Source: Cellulophaga omnivescoria (GTDB taxonomy: Bacteria; Bacteroidota; Bacteroidia; Flavobacteriales; Flavobacteriaceae). From it: a DNA stretch of 64,000 bases. Positions 35,957 through 44,835 of the stretch are shown piece by piece. The notes under the pieces are model-generated. The model did not search any database and was not told where the DNA came from. It saw only the letters and a list, made by a program, of their open reading frames with translations. The translations under genes and the position numbers were made by a program. The stretch is from contig NZ_MDDP01000010.1 in NCBI RefSeq assembly GCF_001999725.1, forward strand, positions 186,001 to 250,000, given 5' to 3'. How positions within the stretch are numbered: the first letter of the stretch is position 1; the number at the start of each line of letters is the position of its first letter.

Positions 35957-37935
35957 TGCCAGTTTTAGACATCACATTAATTGGGCCTTTGCGTGTACTT
36001 CTGCTTATTATAATGCTATTTGTAATACACCAAATGATAACTAAACAACCACTAAGTACATATAGTTTAAACTATGTTTTAAAGCGCTTATTTTTTTACG
36101 GTAGTTTAGTTTTTGTAGTGGTTTTTGTGTTAGTGCAAGTAAATATGTACGACACGTTTACGGTACTGTCATTATTTTTTGTAATGCTTGTTCTTCAGTA
36201 TTTTAATTTTGGCAAATTAGCTACTCTGAGATCTAATTTTAAACAAAAAAGGTATTCTTTTTTATTGTCTTTTTTTAGATTCTTAGAGCACAACCCCAAA
36301 CAGTCTTTACAAACAAGGTGGAACTCACTAAAAATAGTGAAAATTAACTATGTTTTTGTTTCTGCTTTTGTTACTGCTTTAGCGGTCTTTATATCTAGAT
36401 ATGCTTTTTTAAAAAATGATTTATATACACTGTCAAACCTATGGGTTAAAAATTTATCAATTGTAAAAAAAATAAATTTAAACAAATGGTTTACTAGTGG
36501 TTTGGAATTAAAAGGAGAGCTAGTTTTTGTAAATTTTTATAGCAAAATAACAGGAATTAGTGAGGAAATTGCTATGCATTCCTTTGGCTTAATAGAGAAT
36601 TTTATTTTAGGTATAGTTATATATTGGGTTGTTAGCAAAATGGCTAAATCAATTTATGTAGCGCCTATAGTAAGTGTGTTATTTTTTGCCTTTTATTATG
36701 ACTTTATGCCTATTAATATAAATATATTATTAGAGCATAACCCGTTGTATTTTGCATTGTGTTTCTTATTGCCTGCAATGCTATTTACACTAAAGCCTAC
36801 TATGTTAGTAGTAAGTAAAAATAGGTACACTTTAATTGTATTTTTACTATACGTAGTTGTTTGTTTTGTTAATCTTTTTGTGGCCGTATTTATAGTGCCA
36901 GTTTTTTTGGTTATTGCGGTTTTATGCGTTAATAAAATTAATAAAAAATACGTTTTTAAAAGTATATTAGCATTTGTTGCAGCACTTGGTTTTATGCTTA
37001 GTGTTTATGGTACAGCGTCATACTTTGTAAATAAATCTTTTGCAGATTTTTTATATCGAAGTTTGCTTCTGGTAGACGTATACACCTATTTTCCACATTT
37101 AGCAATAACACTAAATAACTTATTGTTTGCCTATAAAGCCATAGCTATAATTACATTTTTAGTACTGTTGCCTAAACTATTTTTTAATAAAGAAAAATGG
37201 TTGCCTGCACTTATTTTTGTAATGTTTTTTATTGTAATTACTTTTTTGGTTAATCTAAATTTTAAATGGTTAGATGTAGATTTATATTATCAATCTTTAT
37301 CTGTTTTTATTGTTGTTGTAATAGGTATTTTAGTGGGTGTATTAACGGCCTATATTAAAGACACTTTTTTGTTAGACGTACGTAAATACAAACCTATAAT
37401 AGTACTATTTCTTTTTGTAATTATAGCGTTAACAGCTTATAAGTTTAATCCTGTTTACACTAATTATGTTGTAGCTAATAAGCAGGAGTTAAAAACAAGT
37501 GTTTTAAACGTTTACCATAATTTATCTACTAATAACTTGCCGTATTCTTATGGGGTTGTAAATTCTAGTTACGGTCATTTTTTATCAGAATCTGAACACA
37601 CCTTTATTAATTACAAAGATTTTTTAGCCAACTACACGCATAGAGATTCTATTTATCATTTAAATAAAAATAATAAACCATTTTTAAAAGCTAATCCTGA
37701 GTATGTTTTACCAAATAGTGTGTTTGTTTTTGTGTCTAAAACAACAGAAAAAGAAAATGAAGGTCATTTGGTAACCAATACAGCAATAGTACAGAAAATT
37801 GAAACCGTTTTACATACATTAACAAGCAAAAACAGAACAGTAAAAGTTTACTATAAAACACCAAATTTAACTGTTTACAAAATTGTAAACATCCCAAATT
37901 CTACAAACCTAAACAATCTTATTATTAAACTATGA
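35956..37935 (+). CDS. Polytopic membrane protein, GT-C glycosyltransferase-like
   Basis: Seen: 659 residues. About a dozen membrane helices are followed by a soluble C-terminal domain (about 500-659). After helix 3 comes KNDLYTLSNLWVKNL, a luminal acidic/aromatic loop, then KITGISEEIAMHSFGLIENF, the arrangement commonly seen in GT-C enzymes that use polyprenyl-linked donors. No PelD GAF/GGDEF or PelE TPR features are visible. Start and stop codons overlap both neighbours (TAATG; ATGA). Inference: an additional glycosyl or lipid-linked transfer step, or a replacement for the PelD/PelE membrane platform. The GT-C call is moderate only. Confidence 0.6.
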   Translation: MPVLDITLIGPLRVLLLIIMLFVIHQMITKQPLSTYSLNYVLKRLFFYGSLVFVVVFVLVQVNMYDTFTVLSLFFVMLVLQYFNFGKLATLRSNFKQKRYSFLLSFFRFLEHNPKQSLQTRWNSLKIVKINYVFVSAFVTALAVFISRYAFLKNDLYTLSNLWVKNLSIVKKINLNKWFTSGLELKGELVFVNFYSKITGISEEIAMHSFGLIENFILGIVIYWVVSKMAKSIYVAPIVSVLFFAFYYDFMPININILLEHNPLYFALCFLLPAMLFTLKPTMLVVSKNRYTLIVFLLYVVVCFVNLFVAVFIVPVFLVIAVLCVNKINKKYVFKSILAFVAALGFMLSVYGTASYFVNKSFADFLYRSLLLVDVYTYFPHLAITLNNLLFAYKAIAIITFLVLLPKLFFNKEKWLPALIFVMFFIVITFLVNLNFKWLDVDLYYQSLSVFIVVVIGILVGVLTAYIKDTFLLDVRKYKPIIVLFLFVIIALTAYKFNPVYTNYVVANKQELKTSVLNVYHNLSTNNLPYSYGVVNSSYGHFLSESEHTFINYKDFLANYTHRDSIYHLNKNNKPFLKANPEYVLPNSVFVFVSKTTEKENEGHLVTNTAIVQKIETVLHTLTSKNRTVKVYYKTPNLTVYKIVNIPNSTNLNNLIIKL

Positions 37936-40900
37936 GGCTTACCAAATCACTTATAGTTATATTGTTACTGGCTAGCTTGCTTATAAGTTGCCAAAAAGAA
38001 CTATATAATTTTTCACACAAATACACAAAACCTAAAGTTAGTAGTGAGCCATCTTTGGTTCAATTTGTTGTAGATGGTACAGACGCCAATAATATTAATC
38101 AAGCTAATCATCTTAAAAAAACACTAGAGTATACAAAAATACCTTACCAGAGTATAGGAGTAGATGCTTTTAATACAAATAAAAATATAGCCAAAAGTAC
38201 AAGGGTTTTGTGTGTCTATAATTCTGAGCTTTTAGAAAATACCACTTTAGATAGTATACAAAGTTTTGTAGCAAAAGGCGGTACTTTATTTTTACTAAAG
38301 GCGACAAAAGATAAAAGGTTAAGTTTTTTATTAGGGCTTAATCCTGTAGCTAATTTTAATACAAATAACCGGGCATCGGGATATTATTTTAAACAGCCGC
38401 TTTTTCCAGATTTAAAAGGGTTTTCCTTAAAATTAAAAAGTATACACAATGGTTTAGCAAAAGAAAATTTCACAAATAAGGTAAACGTTTTAGTTACAGC
38501 TACTAATACACAATATCCTGTAATTTTAGAACATCAAATAGGTAAAGGAAAAGTACTTTTATACAATTCCAATGTAGAGTTTGATAAATGGTCTAGAGGT
38601 ATTTTGTTTTCTACAACATTAAATGGTCTAGAAGGAGTTCCATACCCAATAGCTAATACTTCAACAATATTTTTAGATGATTTTCCCTCTCCACTTTATG
38701 ATATTTATAAAACTCCAATTAAGGAAGAGTTAAATCTTTCTATAGCAGATTATGTAAAAGATGTATGGTGGCCAGATATGAAAAAATTGGCAGAAAAACA
38801 GAATTTAACTTATACGGCATATGCTGTTTTTGATTATAATGAGCAAGTACAACCTCCTTTTATTTTTAAAGAATGGGATAGAAATGTATTTGTAAACGAT
38901 AACAAAATTTTAGAAAAAAGTGTATGGATTGGTCAAGATATTATTGCTAGCGGCCATGAAATGGCTTTACACGGTTATAATCATGTATCTTTACTAACCA
39001 CAGATTGGAAACAGCCAGACTATATGGCTACTGCATTAGCAACAGCAGCAAAAAAATGGAAAACGGTAGGTTTTGGAGCTTTGCCTGTATCATATGTTCC
39101 TCCTTCTAATTATATAGACAGTATTGGCTTAGCACAATTAAAAAAGGCTATGCCTAGCATAAAATATGTGCAAAGTACTTATTTAGGAGATATAGAAGAT
39201 GGTGGAGACAGAGATTTTGATCCGGATCCTTACCACAATGGTTTTTTCGGATATCCAAGAATTACAAGTGGTTTTGATTTAGACAGTGATAATTTGTTTG
39301 CATTGGAGTCTATGAATATTTATACGGGTATTTGGACCCATTTTGTACATCCAGATGATGTTTTTCAAATTCCAGATGCCTCTAATAAGGTTACAAGCAG
39401 TCATTATCCATTCAGAAATCAAAACGAGCTAAACTGGTATACGTCTAATGGTAAAAAAGGAATGTTAGATAAGTTTACGTCTACCATTATACAATTTAAA
39501 AAAAGACACCCTTTTAGCAGGTTTTTAAACGCAACAGAGTCTTCAAAAATAGTTCAGGACTGGAGGTATGCCTATTACACCCATTTGCAACAGGCAGATA
39601 GGTATGTGGTAGATACAGATTATTATTTTGGTGGTAATACCAATTATTGGTTGGTGTATTCAGCTGCAAATAATACAAAAATTTTAGAGGAAGATTTAAA
39701 TAAAAATAAACACAAGTTTAAAAAAACAGCCCTTTTAAATGGTTATTTATTTACGGTTAGTACAGACGAAACTACTCTTTCATTGCCAAACTTAAAATAC
39801 AAAAATGAGTTTGCTAGTATACCTAATGCCATAATGGTTCAGGAGGTTAACAACAAAAAAAATGAATACCTAAATAGGCAAACTATTTTACAACCATTAA
39901 ACAAACAAATTAATGCATACGTAGAGCAAGGAGATTTAAACAGCGCAACAAATTTGTTCCAAACTAACATTCTTAAAGGAGTTAATATAACAAGGTCTCA
40001 GTGGTTAGATTATGCCACTTATATGGTATGGCAAAAAAAAGAAAATAATTTATGGCAAGTTGTAGAACAATTTTATCAGAATAGTAACCATAAAAATAAG
40101 GTAGTTAAATTGTCTAGATCAATTTCTAAAATTGCAGATTATTCTACTTTAAAAATTAGAGAAACTTGGCTTACTAGGCACATAGAAGATAATACAGAAG
40201 ATATTAGTATACTTAAAGAATATGTAGATTATTTTTCTGTTGACCTTAATAAAACAAAAATTAAAGATGTTTTAAATAAAATAGCAATTGTAGAACCAAA
40301 TGAAAACAACAAAAAAAAATACATAGAGCACTTATTAGCCTTTAAGTTTGATGATCTTTTTACAGAGCTAAATAAGATTGATGCCTGTGAAGAAGGATAC
40401 ATGAGTTCTGCAACTGCAATAGCGTGGATTTATGCAGATAATTTTATGTTTGATAAGGCTTTAGATTGGTCTAAATGTAGCTTGGATATTGATGAAGAGA
40501 CAAAGCAAAATTGGTGGGCTTACAGTTCTAATTTTGATTCGCTAAAAACATTAAATTTTCCTTTATACATAAAAATACTGCTTCAAAAAAACACTAAAAA
40601 AGCCCTTAAAGAATTGCAAAATAAAGAGGCTTGCACAGATAGTAGTTTAGTGCCTTTGGCAAAGGATATTGCTTATGCTTATGAAGGTTTTAAGTTGTAT
40701 AGAGAAGCTTTAAGTTGGGGTAAATGTGCAAAAGATTTGCCCGTTACATCTGTATTATCATGGTATCATCAGTTAAAAGAATACGAGTTGTTGTCTAACA
40801 CCTATAGTAACTACATAGCCCTTAATCCTGAGGATCACAATGCCAAACTTCATATGAGCTTATTGTTGTTGTATAGTGGTAAGGTTAATGGCTCTGTAGC

Positions 40901-41939
40901 AATTGCTAAAACAATACCAAAAGGTATTGGAAAAACCAGGTTAAAAGCTAAAATTAATGCGGAATTAAAAAATTTAAATATAAGAGACCAGCGTAAAGTA
41001 ATAGCTTCTGATGATGGTATTTTGTATAAAAATGTTAGTACAGATATTAGTAACGCTATACGTTTGCAAGAGGGTAATTCTGTTAGTGGTAATACAGAGG
41101 CAATTTATGATGCAACTTCACCAATAAGCTTAGCAAATGTATTAAGCTATAATTTGTACGATAAAAAATTTAATGTACATAGCTTGTCTGTTACACAAAG
41201 TGTAATGAGCCCTATTAGAACTGGTAGGCCCAGAAATAATAACAATAGCTATTCTTTATTTGGTTTTATGTATGGATATAAAAATACTAGTAAAGAGGAA
41301 CTGCAGTATTGGGCAAATGGAGGATTAGAAAAAGATGTGGAGTCTCAAGATTTATTTTATAAAATAGGAGCGGGCTTAATTAGTAATAAGGAAAGGAACT
41401 TTACTTCTTTTGAAGCTAATTTTTTTCCTGTAAAATCTGGCGCAGGTTACAGTGCAAATATTTATAGACTTATGCTAGATAATTATAACGAGTTTTTGCT
41501 ATCTAAAACCTTTAGACAAGTTTTTGCGTTACAAGGTAACTACTATACAGATTCTCAGGTAGAAGTAATATTAACCAGTAGATCTGAGTTTAGAGTTTTA
41601 AATGGTATAAACCATAAGCTATTTCCTTATGCAGAAGTTTCTTATGTTCAAGGAAGTGTAGAACGCAGAGGTGGTTTTCCTTATTGGATGGCAGAAAATA
41701 GGGCATACGCAGGGCCAGGAGTTTTACTGCAATTAGGAACAGAGAAAAGTAAGTTTAATGGTACATTAGATGCGGGTATATTTGCAGAAACCAATGAACC
41801 AACCTTTCAACGCTATATAGGGAATTTAAGCTATAGGTTATTTAATTTTACTAAACTGCAATTAGGAGTTGAGGTCTATACAATAGATAATTATTTTTCT
41901 AATACCTATCAACTGGGTTTTGTACATAATTTTAAGTAA
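37932..41939 (+). CDS. Fused deacetylase-TPR-beta-barrel lipoprotein (DUF2194; PelA/PelB-like composite)
   Basis: Seen: 1335 residues. Lipobox LISC (Cys20). GATase-like alpha/beta domain about 40-240 (FVAKGGTLFLLKA, GKGKVLLYNSN). CE4/NodB-like deacetylase about 243-560 with metal residues D249/D250 (FLDDFPSP) and H347/H351 (HGYNH), plus H470/H473 (WTHFVHPDD). Helical TPR-like region about 650-1015 (ALDWSKCS, ALSWGKCA repeats). C-terminal 300 residues alternate as beta-strands and end in aromatic residues (QLGFVHNFK), an outer membrane barrel. Family knowledge: in Pseudomonas, PelA (hydrolase plus deacetylase) binds the TPRs of PelB, whose barrel exports Pel. Here the deacetylase, scaffold and pore seem joined in one chain. 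The start overlaps the previous stop (ATGA). Confidence 0.8.
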   Translation: MRLTKSLIVILLLASLLISCQKELYNFSHKYTKPKVSSEPSLVQFVVDGTDANNINQANHLKKTLEYTKIPYQSIGVDAFNTNKNIAKSTRVLCVYNSELLENTTLDSIQSFVAKGGTLFLLKATKDKRLSFLLGLNPVANFNTNNRASGYYFKQPLFPDLKGFSLKLKSIHNGLAKENFTNKVNVLVTATNTQYPVILEHQIGKGKVLLYNSNVEFDKWSRGILFSTTLNGLEGVPYPIANTSTIFLDDFPSPLYDIYKTPIKEELNLSIADYVKDVWWPDMKKLAEKQNLTYTAYAVFDYNEQVQPPFIFKEWDRNVFVNDNKILEKSVWIGQDIIASGHEMALHGYNHVSLLTTDWKQPDYMATALATAAKKWKTVGFGALPVSYVPPSNYIDSIGLAQLKKAMPSIKYVQSTYLGDIEDGGDRDFDPDPYHNGFFGYPRITSGFDLDSDNLFALESMNIYTGIWTHFVHPDDVFQIPDASNKVTSSHYPFRNQNELNWYTSNGKKGMLDKFTSTIIQFKKRHPFSRFLNATESSKIVQDWRYAYYTHLQQADRYVVDTDYYFGGNTNYWLVYSAANNTKILEEDLNKNKHKFKKTALLNGYLFTVSTDETTLSLPNLKYKNEFASIPNAIMVQEVNNKKNEYLNRQTILQPLNKQINAYVEQGDLNSATNLFQTNILKGVNITRSQWLDYATYMVWQKKENNLWQVVEQFYQNSNHKNKVVKLSRSISKIADYSTLKIRETWLTRHIEDNTEDISILKEYVDYFSVDLNKTKIKDVLNKIAIVEPNENNKKKYIEHLLAFKFDDLFTELNKIDACEEGYMSSATAIAWIYADNFMFDKALDWSKCSLDIDEETKQNWWAYSSNFDSLKTLNFPLYIKILLQKNTKKALKELQNKEACTDSSLVPLAKDIAYAYEGFKLYREALSWGKCAKDLPVTSVLSWYHQLKEYELLSNTYSNYIALNPEDHNAKLHMSLLLLYSGKVNGSVAIAKTIPKGIGKTRLKAKINAELKNLNIRDQRKVIASDDGILYKNVSTDISNAIRLQEGNSVSGNTEAIYDATSPISLANVLSYNLYDKKFNVHSLSVTQSVMSPIRTGRPRNNNNSYSLFGFMYGYKNTSKEELQYWANGGLEKDVESQDLFYKIGAGLISNKERNFTSFEANFFPVKSGAGYSANIYRLMLDNYNEFLLSKTFRQVFALQGNYYTDSQVEVILTSRSEFRVLNGINHKLFPYAEVSYVQGSVERRGGFPYWMAENRAYAGPGVLLQLGTEKSKFNGTLDAGIFAETNEPTFQRYIGNLSYRLFNFTKLQLGVEVYTIDNYFSNTYQLGFVHNFK

Positions 41940-41978
41940 TATTTTTCTACAAATCTATTCTGTTGTACATTCGTAATT

Positions 41979-42413
41979 GTGATGAAAAATAGAAAAATAC
42001 ACTGGCTATGGAATGTGGTAATTGTACTAACACTAATGGTTATAGTTGCTGCTTTTATGGCACACTACAAAAACTGGATTAACGTAGAGAGCAATCAGTT
42101 TAAAATATTATCTGGTATATACTATAAAAAGATAAATTTTACCGATGTTAATATGGTAGAAATGGTTGATAAAATACCGTCTCTAGAGCGTATTAATGGG
42201 TTTTCTGTGAGTGAAACAGAAAAAGGCATTTTTAAAGACTCTATTTATAATACAGACGTATACATTTTTGTAGATAAATTATCTACACAAAAAATTAAAG
42301 TGACTTATAAAGATACGCTCCAGCTCTTTTTTAATGTTTCAGACTCTTTGGAAACAGAAAAAATGTATACATTGTTTTCTAGTAAATTAGACAGCTTATC
42401 TAGCTTAAAATAA
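41979..42413 (+). CDS. Small membrane-anchored protein, possible PH-like domain
   Basis: Seen: 144 residues. A single membrane helix (about 12-32) is followed by a basic/aromatic soluble domain with a bacterial-PH-like run of strands (SGIYYKKINFTDVNMVEMVDKIP ... VYIFVDKLSTQKIKVTYKD) and a final helix. It lies 39 bases after the barrel-fusion gene and 20 before a DUF423 gene. It could be the last gene of the polysaccharide operon or the start of an unrelated unit. No specific function can be assigned. Confidence 0.65.
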   Translation: MMKNRKIHWLWNVVIVLTLMVIVAAFMAHYKNWINVESNQFKILSGIYYKKINFTDVNMVEMVDKIPSLERINGFSVSETEKGIFKDSIYNTDVYIFVDKLSTQKIKVTYKDTLQLFFNVSDSLETEKMYTLFSSKLDSLSSLK

Positions 42414-42433
42414 ATTCTACTTAATTAAGGTTT

Positions 42434-42808
42434 ATGATTATCACAATTAAATTTTTTGCAGCGTTGTACGGTATGTTAGCTGTAGTTTTTGGCGCATTTG
42501 GAGCACACGCTTTAAAAAAAATATTCACAGATGACCAACTCAAAAATTTTGAAACTGGTGTAAAGTATCAAATGTATCATGCTATTGTATTGTTAGTTTT
42601 AGGTTTTAATTATAGTTTTTCTACAACTATTGAGGTTGTAATGGGTTATGCCTTTATTATAGGTGTATTTTTATTCTCATTTAGCATTTATGGTTTGTGT
42701 ATTTCTGCTGCCAAAGGAAAAAAAGTAAAAATACTTGGTCCAATAACGCCCCTAGGAGGTTTGGGATTAGTCCTAGGTTGGGCGCTTTTACTAATTACCG
42801 TTTTGTAA
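42434..42808 (+). CDS. DUF423 family membrane protein
   Basis: Seen: 124 residues with four membrane helices. The family signature GAFGAHALK (about 20-28) is followed by FETGVKYQMYHAIVLL, and PITPLGGLGLVLGW ends the protein. Function is unknown although the family is widely conserved (YgdD-type). It is codirectional with the preceding gene (20-base gap) and convergent with the next; no terminator hairpin was seen in the 15-base gap. Confidence 0.88.
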   Translation: MIITIKFFAALYGMLAVVFGAFGAHALKKIFTDDQLKNFETGVKYQMYHAIVLLVLGFNYSFSTTIEVVMGYAFIIGVFLFSFSIYGLCISAAKGKKVKILGPITPLGGLGLVLGWALLLITVL

Positions 42809-42823
42809 GTGTAATTATATTTA

Positions 42824-44341
42824 TTATTCTACTGCCGTAAACTCTCTTATGGCTTGGTTAGGTTCAATAATGTTATAACCTTTCCAAAATTCCGGATCGT
42901 ATTTACGTAAGTGTTTAGGTTTAATGTCTTTATTCTCTTCAAAATTAGTAAAGGTGGATTTTGTTATAGGTTCTGCATCAAAAACAACAATTTCATATTT
43001 TACTACATTAGTAAATGCCATATCTAACTTAACATATAGCTCATTTTGTCGGTTTTTTCCTTTTACAATTTTGTTTTTTTCAATTATTTTTAAAGGTCTG
43101 TTAATGCCAGATTTGCTTCCCGTTTCTCTCTCTAAATATTGTAAGTCATAGGTGTTATTTTCATTTTTAGCAAAAATCATTTTTCCATTTGCTAAATGCT
43201 CTTGGTAAGATATGCCAAACAATTTTATGCTTTTTAGCATTTTAACGTTCTGATAATCAATTCGTATAACTGCAAAATCATCTGCATTTACATACATTGT
43301 ACCCTTGTAATCTTCACCTCTTTTTGGTTCAAAATTTAATATGTATACTGGTGCATTTCCCCAATATGTGTAGTCTTTAATAGTAAAATTGTAGCGGCCA
43401 GATTTTGATATTACATTTAATTTTGCATCCTCCATATAAAACAAGTTTTCAAACTGCCTACCAATAGTGTGTTTTCTATGATTTGCAAAGTTTTCATTTC
43501 TTATTCGTTCTTCTTCTTTCCTTTTTTCAAGTTGCTTTTTTAATTCTGTGCTGTCTTTTTTTATAGTTGCAACACCCATTTCTTCAGCATCTACCTTTGT
43601 GCTAAATATGCCCGATTTTATTTTAAAATAAGAATCTGGTCTTACATTATCTTTTATAATTTCATTAAACTTTTCCTCAAGGTTGTTTATATCTAATTCC
43701 GATTTTTCATCATATAATTTGCACGCTTTTATACCGTCAATCTTCATATTTTCTCTATTGTAGTTTCCGTACAAATCACATAAGATTTCAGAATAACTAT
43801 TGTCTCTTTTTGGAACTGCATTTAAAATACTATCAATAAAAGGTTTATTTAGTTCCTTAATTGTAGACTTCATAAATGTGTAATTTGTTTTATCAAAACC
43901 TTGGTAGTATGATTCTCTAAAAAACATTTTTTTTCTTGTAAACTCCTCATTGTAGTTTTTGTCTAAACTATCTTTTACAATGTCTATAATCTCTTCTCCG
44001 GTGTAGTTTTTGTTAGAAACCAATACTTCTCTAAGCTCTATTGTTTTGGGAGACATATAAATTATACTATCTGTAAAAGTAGATACTGGTTGCGCAATGG
44101 TATTGTAGCCAATACAAGAAATAAAAATAGAATCTACAGCAGTTGTATTTGTTGTGCTTAATGAAAATTTACCTTCACCATTTGTAATAACACCTTTTTT
44201 GTTAGATAAAACAACTGAAACATATGGTATTGGTTCTTTGCTGTTAGCATCTTTAATGCTAGCGTTTAGTTCTTGAGATTTAGCAATGTTGCTTGTTATA
44301 ATAGTAATGATTAATAAAGCAAGTTGAGTAGTTTTACGCAT
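42824..44341 (-). CDS. CarboxypepD_reg-like domain protein (exported, DUF5686-like)
   Basis: Seen: 505 residues from ATG 44341, which begins a proper signal peptide (MRKTTQLALLIITIITSNIAKSQ); an ATG 45 bases upstream would put a charged stretch first and is unlikely. A CarboxypepD_reg-like beta-sandwich (about 24-105, KEPIPYVSVVLSNKKGVITNGEGKF) is followed by a mixed region with a charged helix (KKQLEKRKEEERIRNE) and a beta-rich C-terminal half (VYILNFEPKRGEDYKGTMYV) similar to outer-membrane-associated Bacteroidota proteins. No enzyme motif. Monocistronic. Confidence 0.75.
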   Translation of the reverse strand: MRKTTQLALLIITIITSNIAKSQELNASIKDANSKEPIPYVSVVLSNKKGVITNGEGKFSLSTTNTTAVDSIFISCIGYNTIAQPVSTFTDSIIYMSPKTIELREVLVSNKNYTGEEIIDIVKDSLDKNYNEEFTRKKMFFRESYYQGFDKTNYTFMKSTIKELNKPFIDSILNAVPKRDNSYSEILCDLYGNYNRENMKIDGIKACKLYDEKSELDINNLEEKFNEIIKDNVRPDSYFKIKSGIFSTKVDAEEMGVATIKKDSTELKKQLEKRKEEERIRNENFANHRKHTIGRQFENLFYMEDAKLNVISKSGRYNFTIKDYTYWGNAPVYILNFEPKRGEDYKGTMYVNADDFAVIRIDYQNVKMLKSIKLFGISYQEHLANGKMIFAKNENNTYDLQYLERETGSKSGINRPLKIIEKNKIVKGKNRQNELYVKLDMAFTNVVKYEIVVFDAEPITKSTFTNFEENKDIKPKHLRKYDPEFWKGYNIIEPNQAIREFTAVE

Positions 44342-44454
44342 TTTTGATTCTTTAGTTTTGTTTCTTGTTAGTATAGACAACAACAATGTGGTTTGTGTTG
44401 CCCAATAAAGCTAAAACAACTTAAAAAATAACCTAATACTATGGTTTTTAGTAG

Positions 44455-44524
44455 TTTGTATAGTCCTTTTTTTGTTGCCTTTTTTAGCCGTGGGCTAATT
44501 AAAGTAATATAAGGACTACAAAAA
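44455..44524. other. Nested hairpin element in the 44.4-44.6 kb gap
   Basis: TTTGTA-TA-GTCCTT pairs with AAGGACTACAAA (12 bp with a two-base bulge) and encloses a second perfect hairpin TTAGCC-GTG-GGCTAA (44484-44498). It sits between the start of the DUF5686-like gene and the end of the FeoB-associated gene. It lacks a T-run next to the inner stem, so it is not a standard terminator. It may be a small structured RNA or a repeat unit. The rest of this gap shows nothing else. Confidence 0.4.
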
Positions 44525-44615
44525 AGCGTTTTTTGATAATTTTAATATAGAATTCTTATTTCTTTAACGAAATTATGAATGTTTTAAGAAAAATACTGAC
44601 TATTTGTTGGTTTGT

Positions 44616-44762
44616 TTAGCTGCATCCGCAACTATCAGAACCGCAAGATTTTTTGTTTTTGTTACTTGTGAAAAGAGATTTAGGAAGAAAGAATTTTTTA
44701 ACGATATACCCAAAAGCAATCGCTGCAGTTATAAAAACTAAGATATGTTGTAGTGTTTCCAT
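44616..44762 (-). CDS. FeoB-associated Cys-rich membrane protein
   Basis: Seen: 48 residues from ATG 44762. One membrane helix (HILVFITAAIAFGYIV) precedes a Phe/Lys segment and a C-terminal CGSDSCGCS. This matches the small family found beside FeoB ferrous iron transporters in Bacteroidota and Firmicutes. No feoA or feoB is in the window, so here the gene stands alone between terminator-like hairpins at 44776-44803 and 44455-44524. The Cys cluster suggests iron or another thiophilic metal handling at the inner membrane. Confidence 0.78.
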   Translation of the reverse strand: METLQHILVFITAAIAFGYIVKKFFLPKSLFTSNKNKKSCGSDSCGCS

Positions 44763-44775
44763 AATCTATAATTTT

Positions 44776-44803
44776 AAGGGTTGTTATGTCTAAAACAACC
44801 CTT
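44776..44803 (-). terminator. Terminator hairpin after the acyl-CoA dehydrogenase gene
   Basis: AAGGGTTGTT and AACAACCCTT form a perfect 10-bp stem with an 8-base loop, 33 bases after the stop at 44836 on the minus strand. The T-run is weak. Confidence 0.6.
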
Positions 44804-44835
44804 ATTTAGACTGTGTAAAGATAAGGAATTATTTT

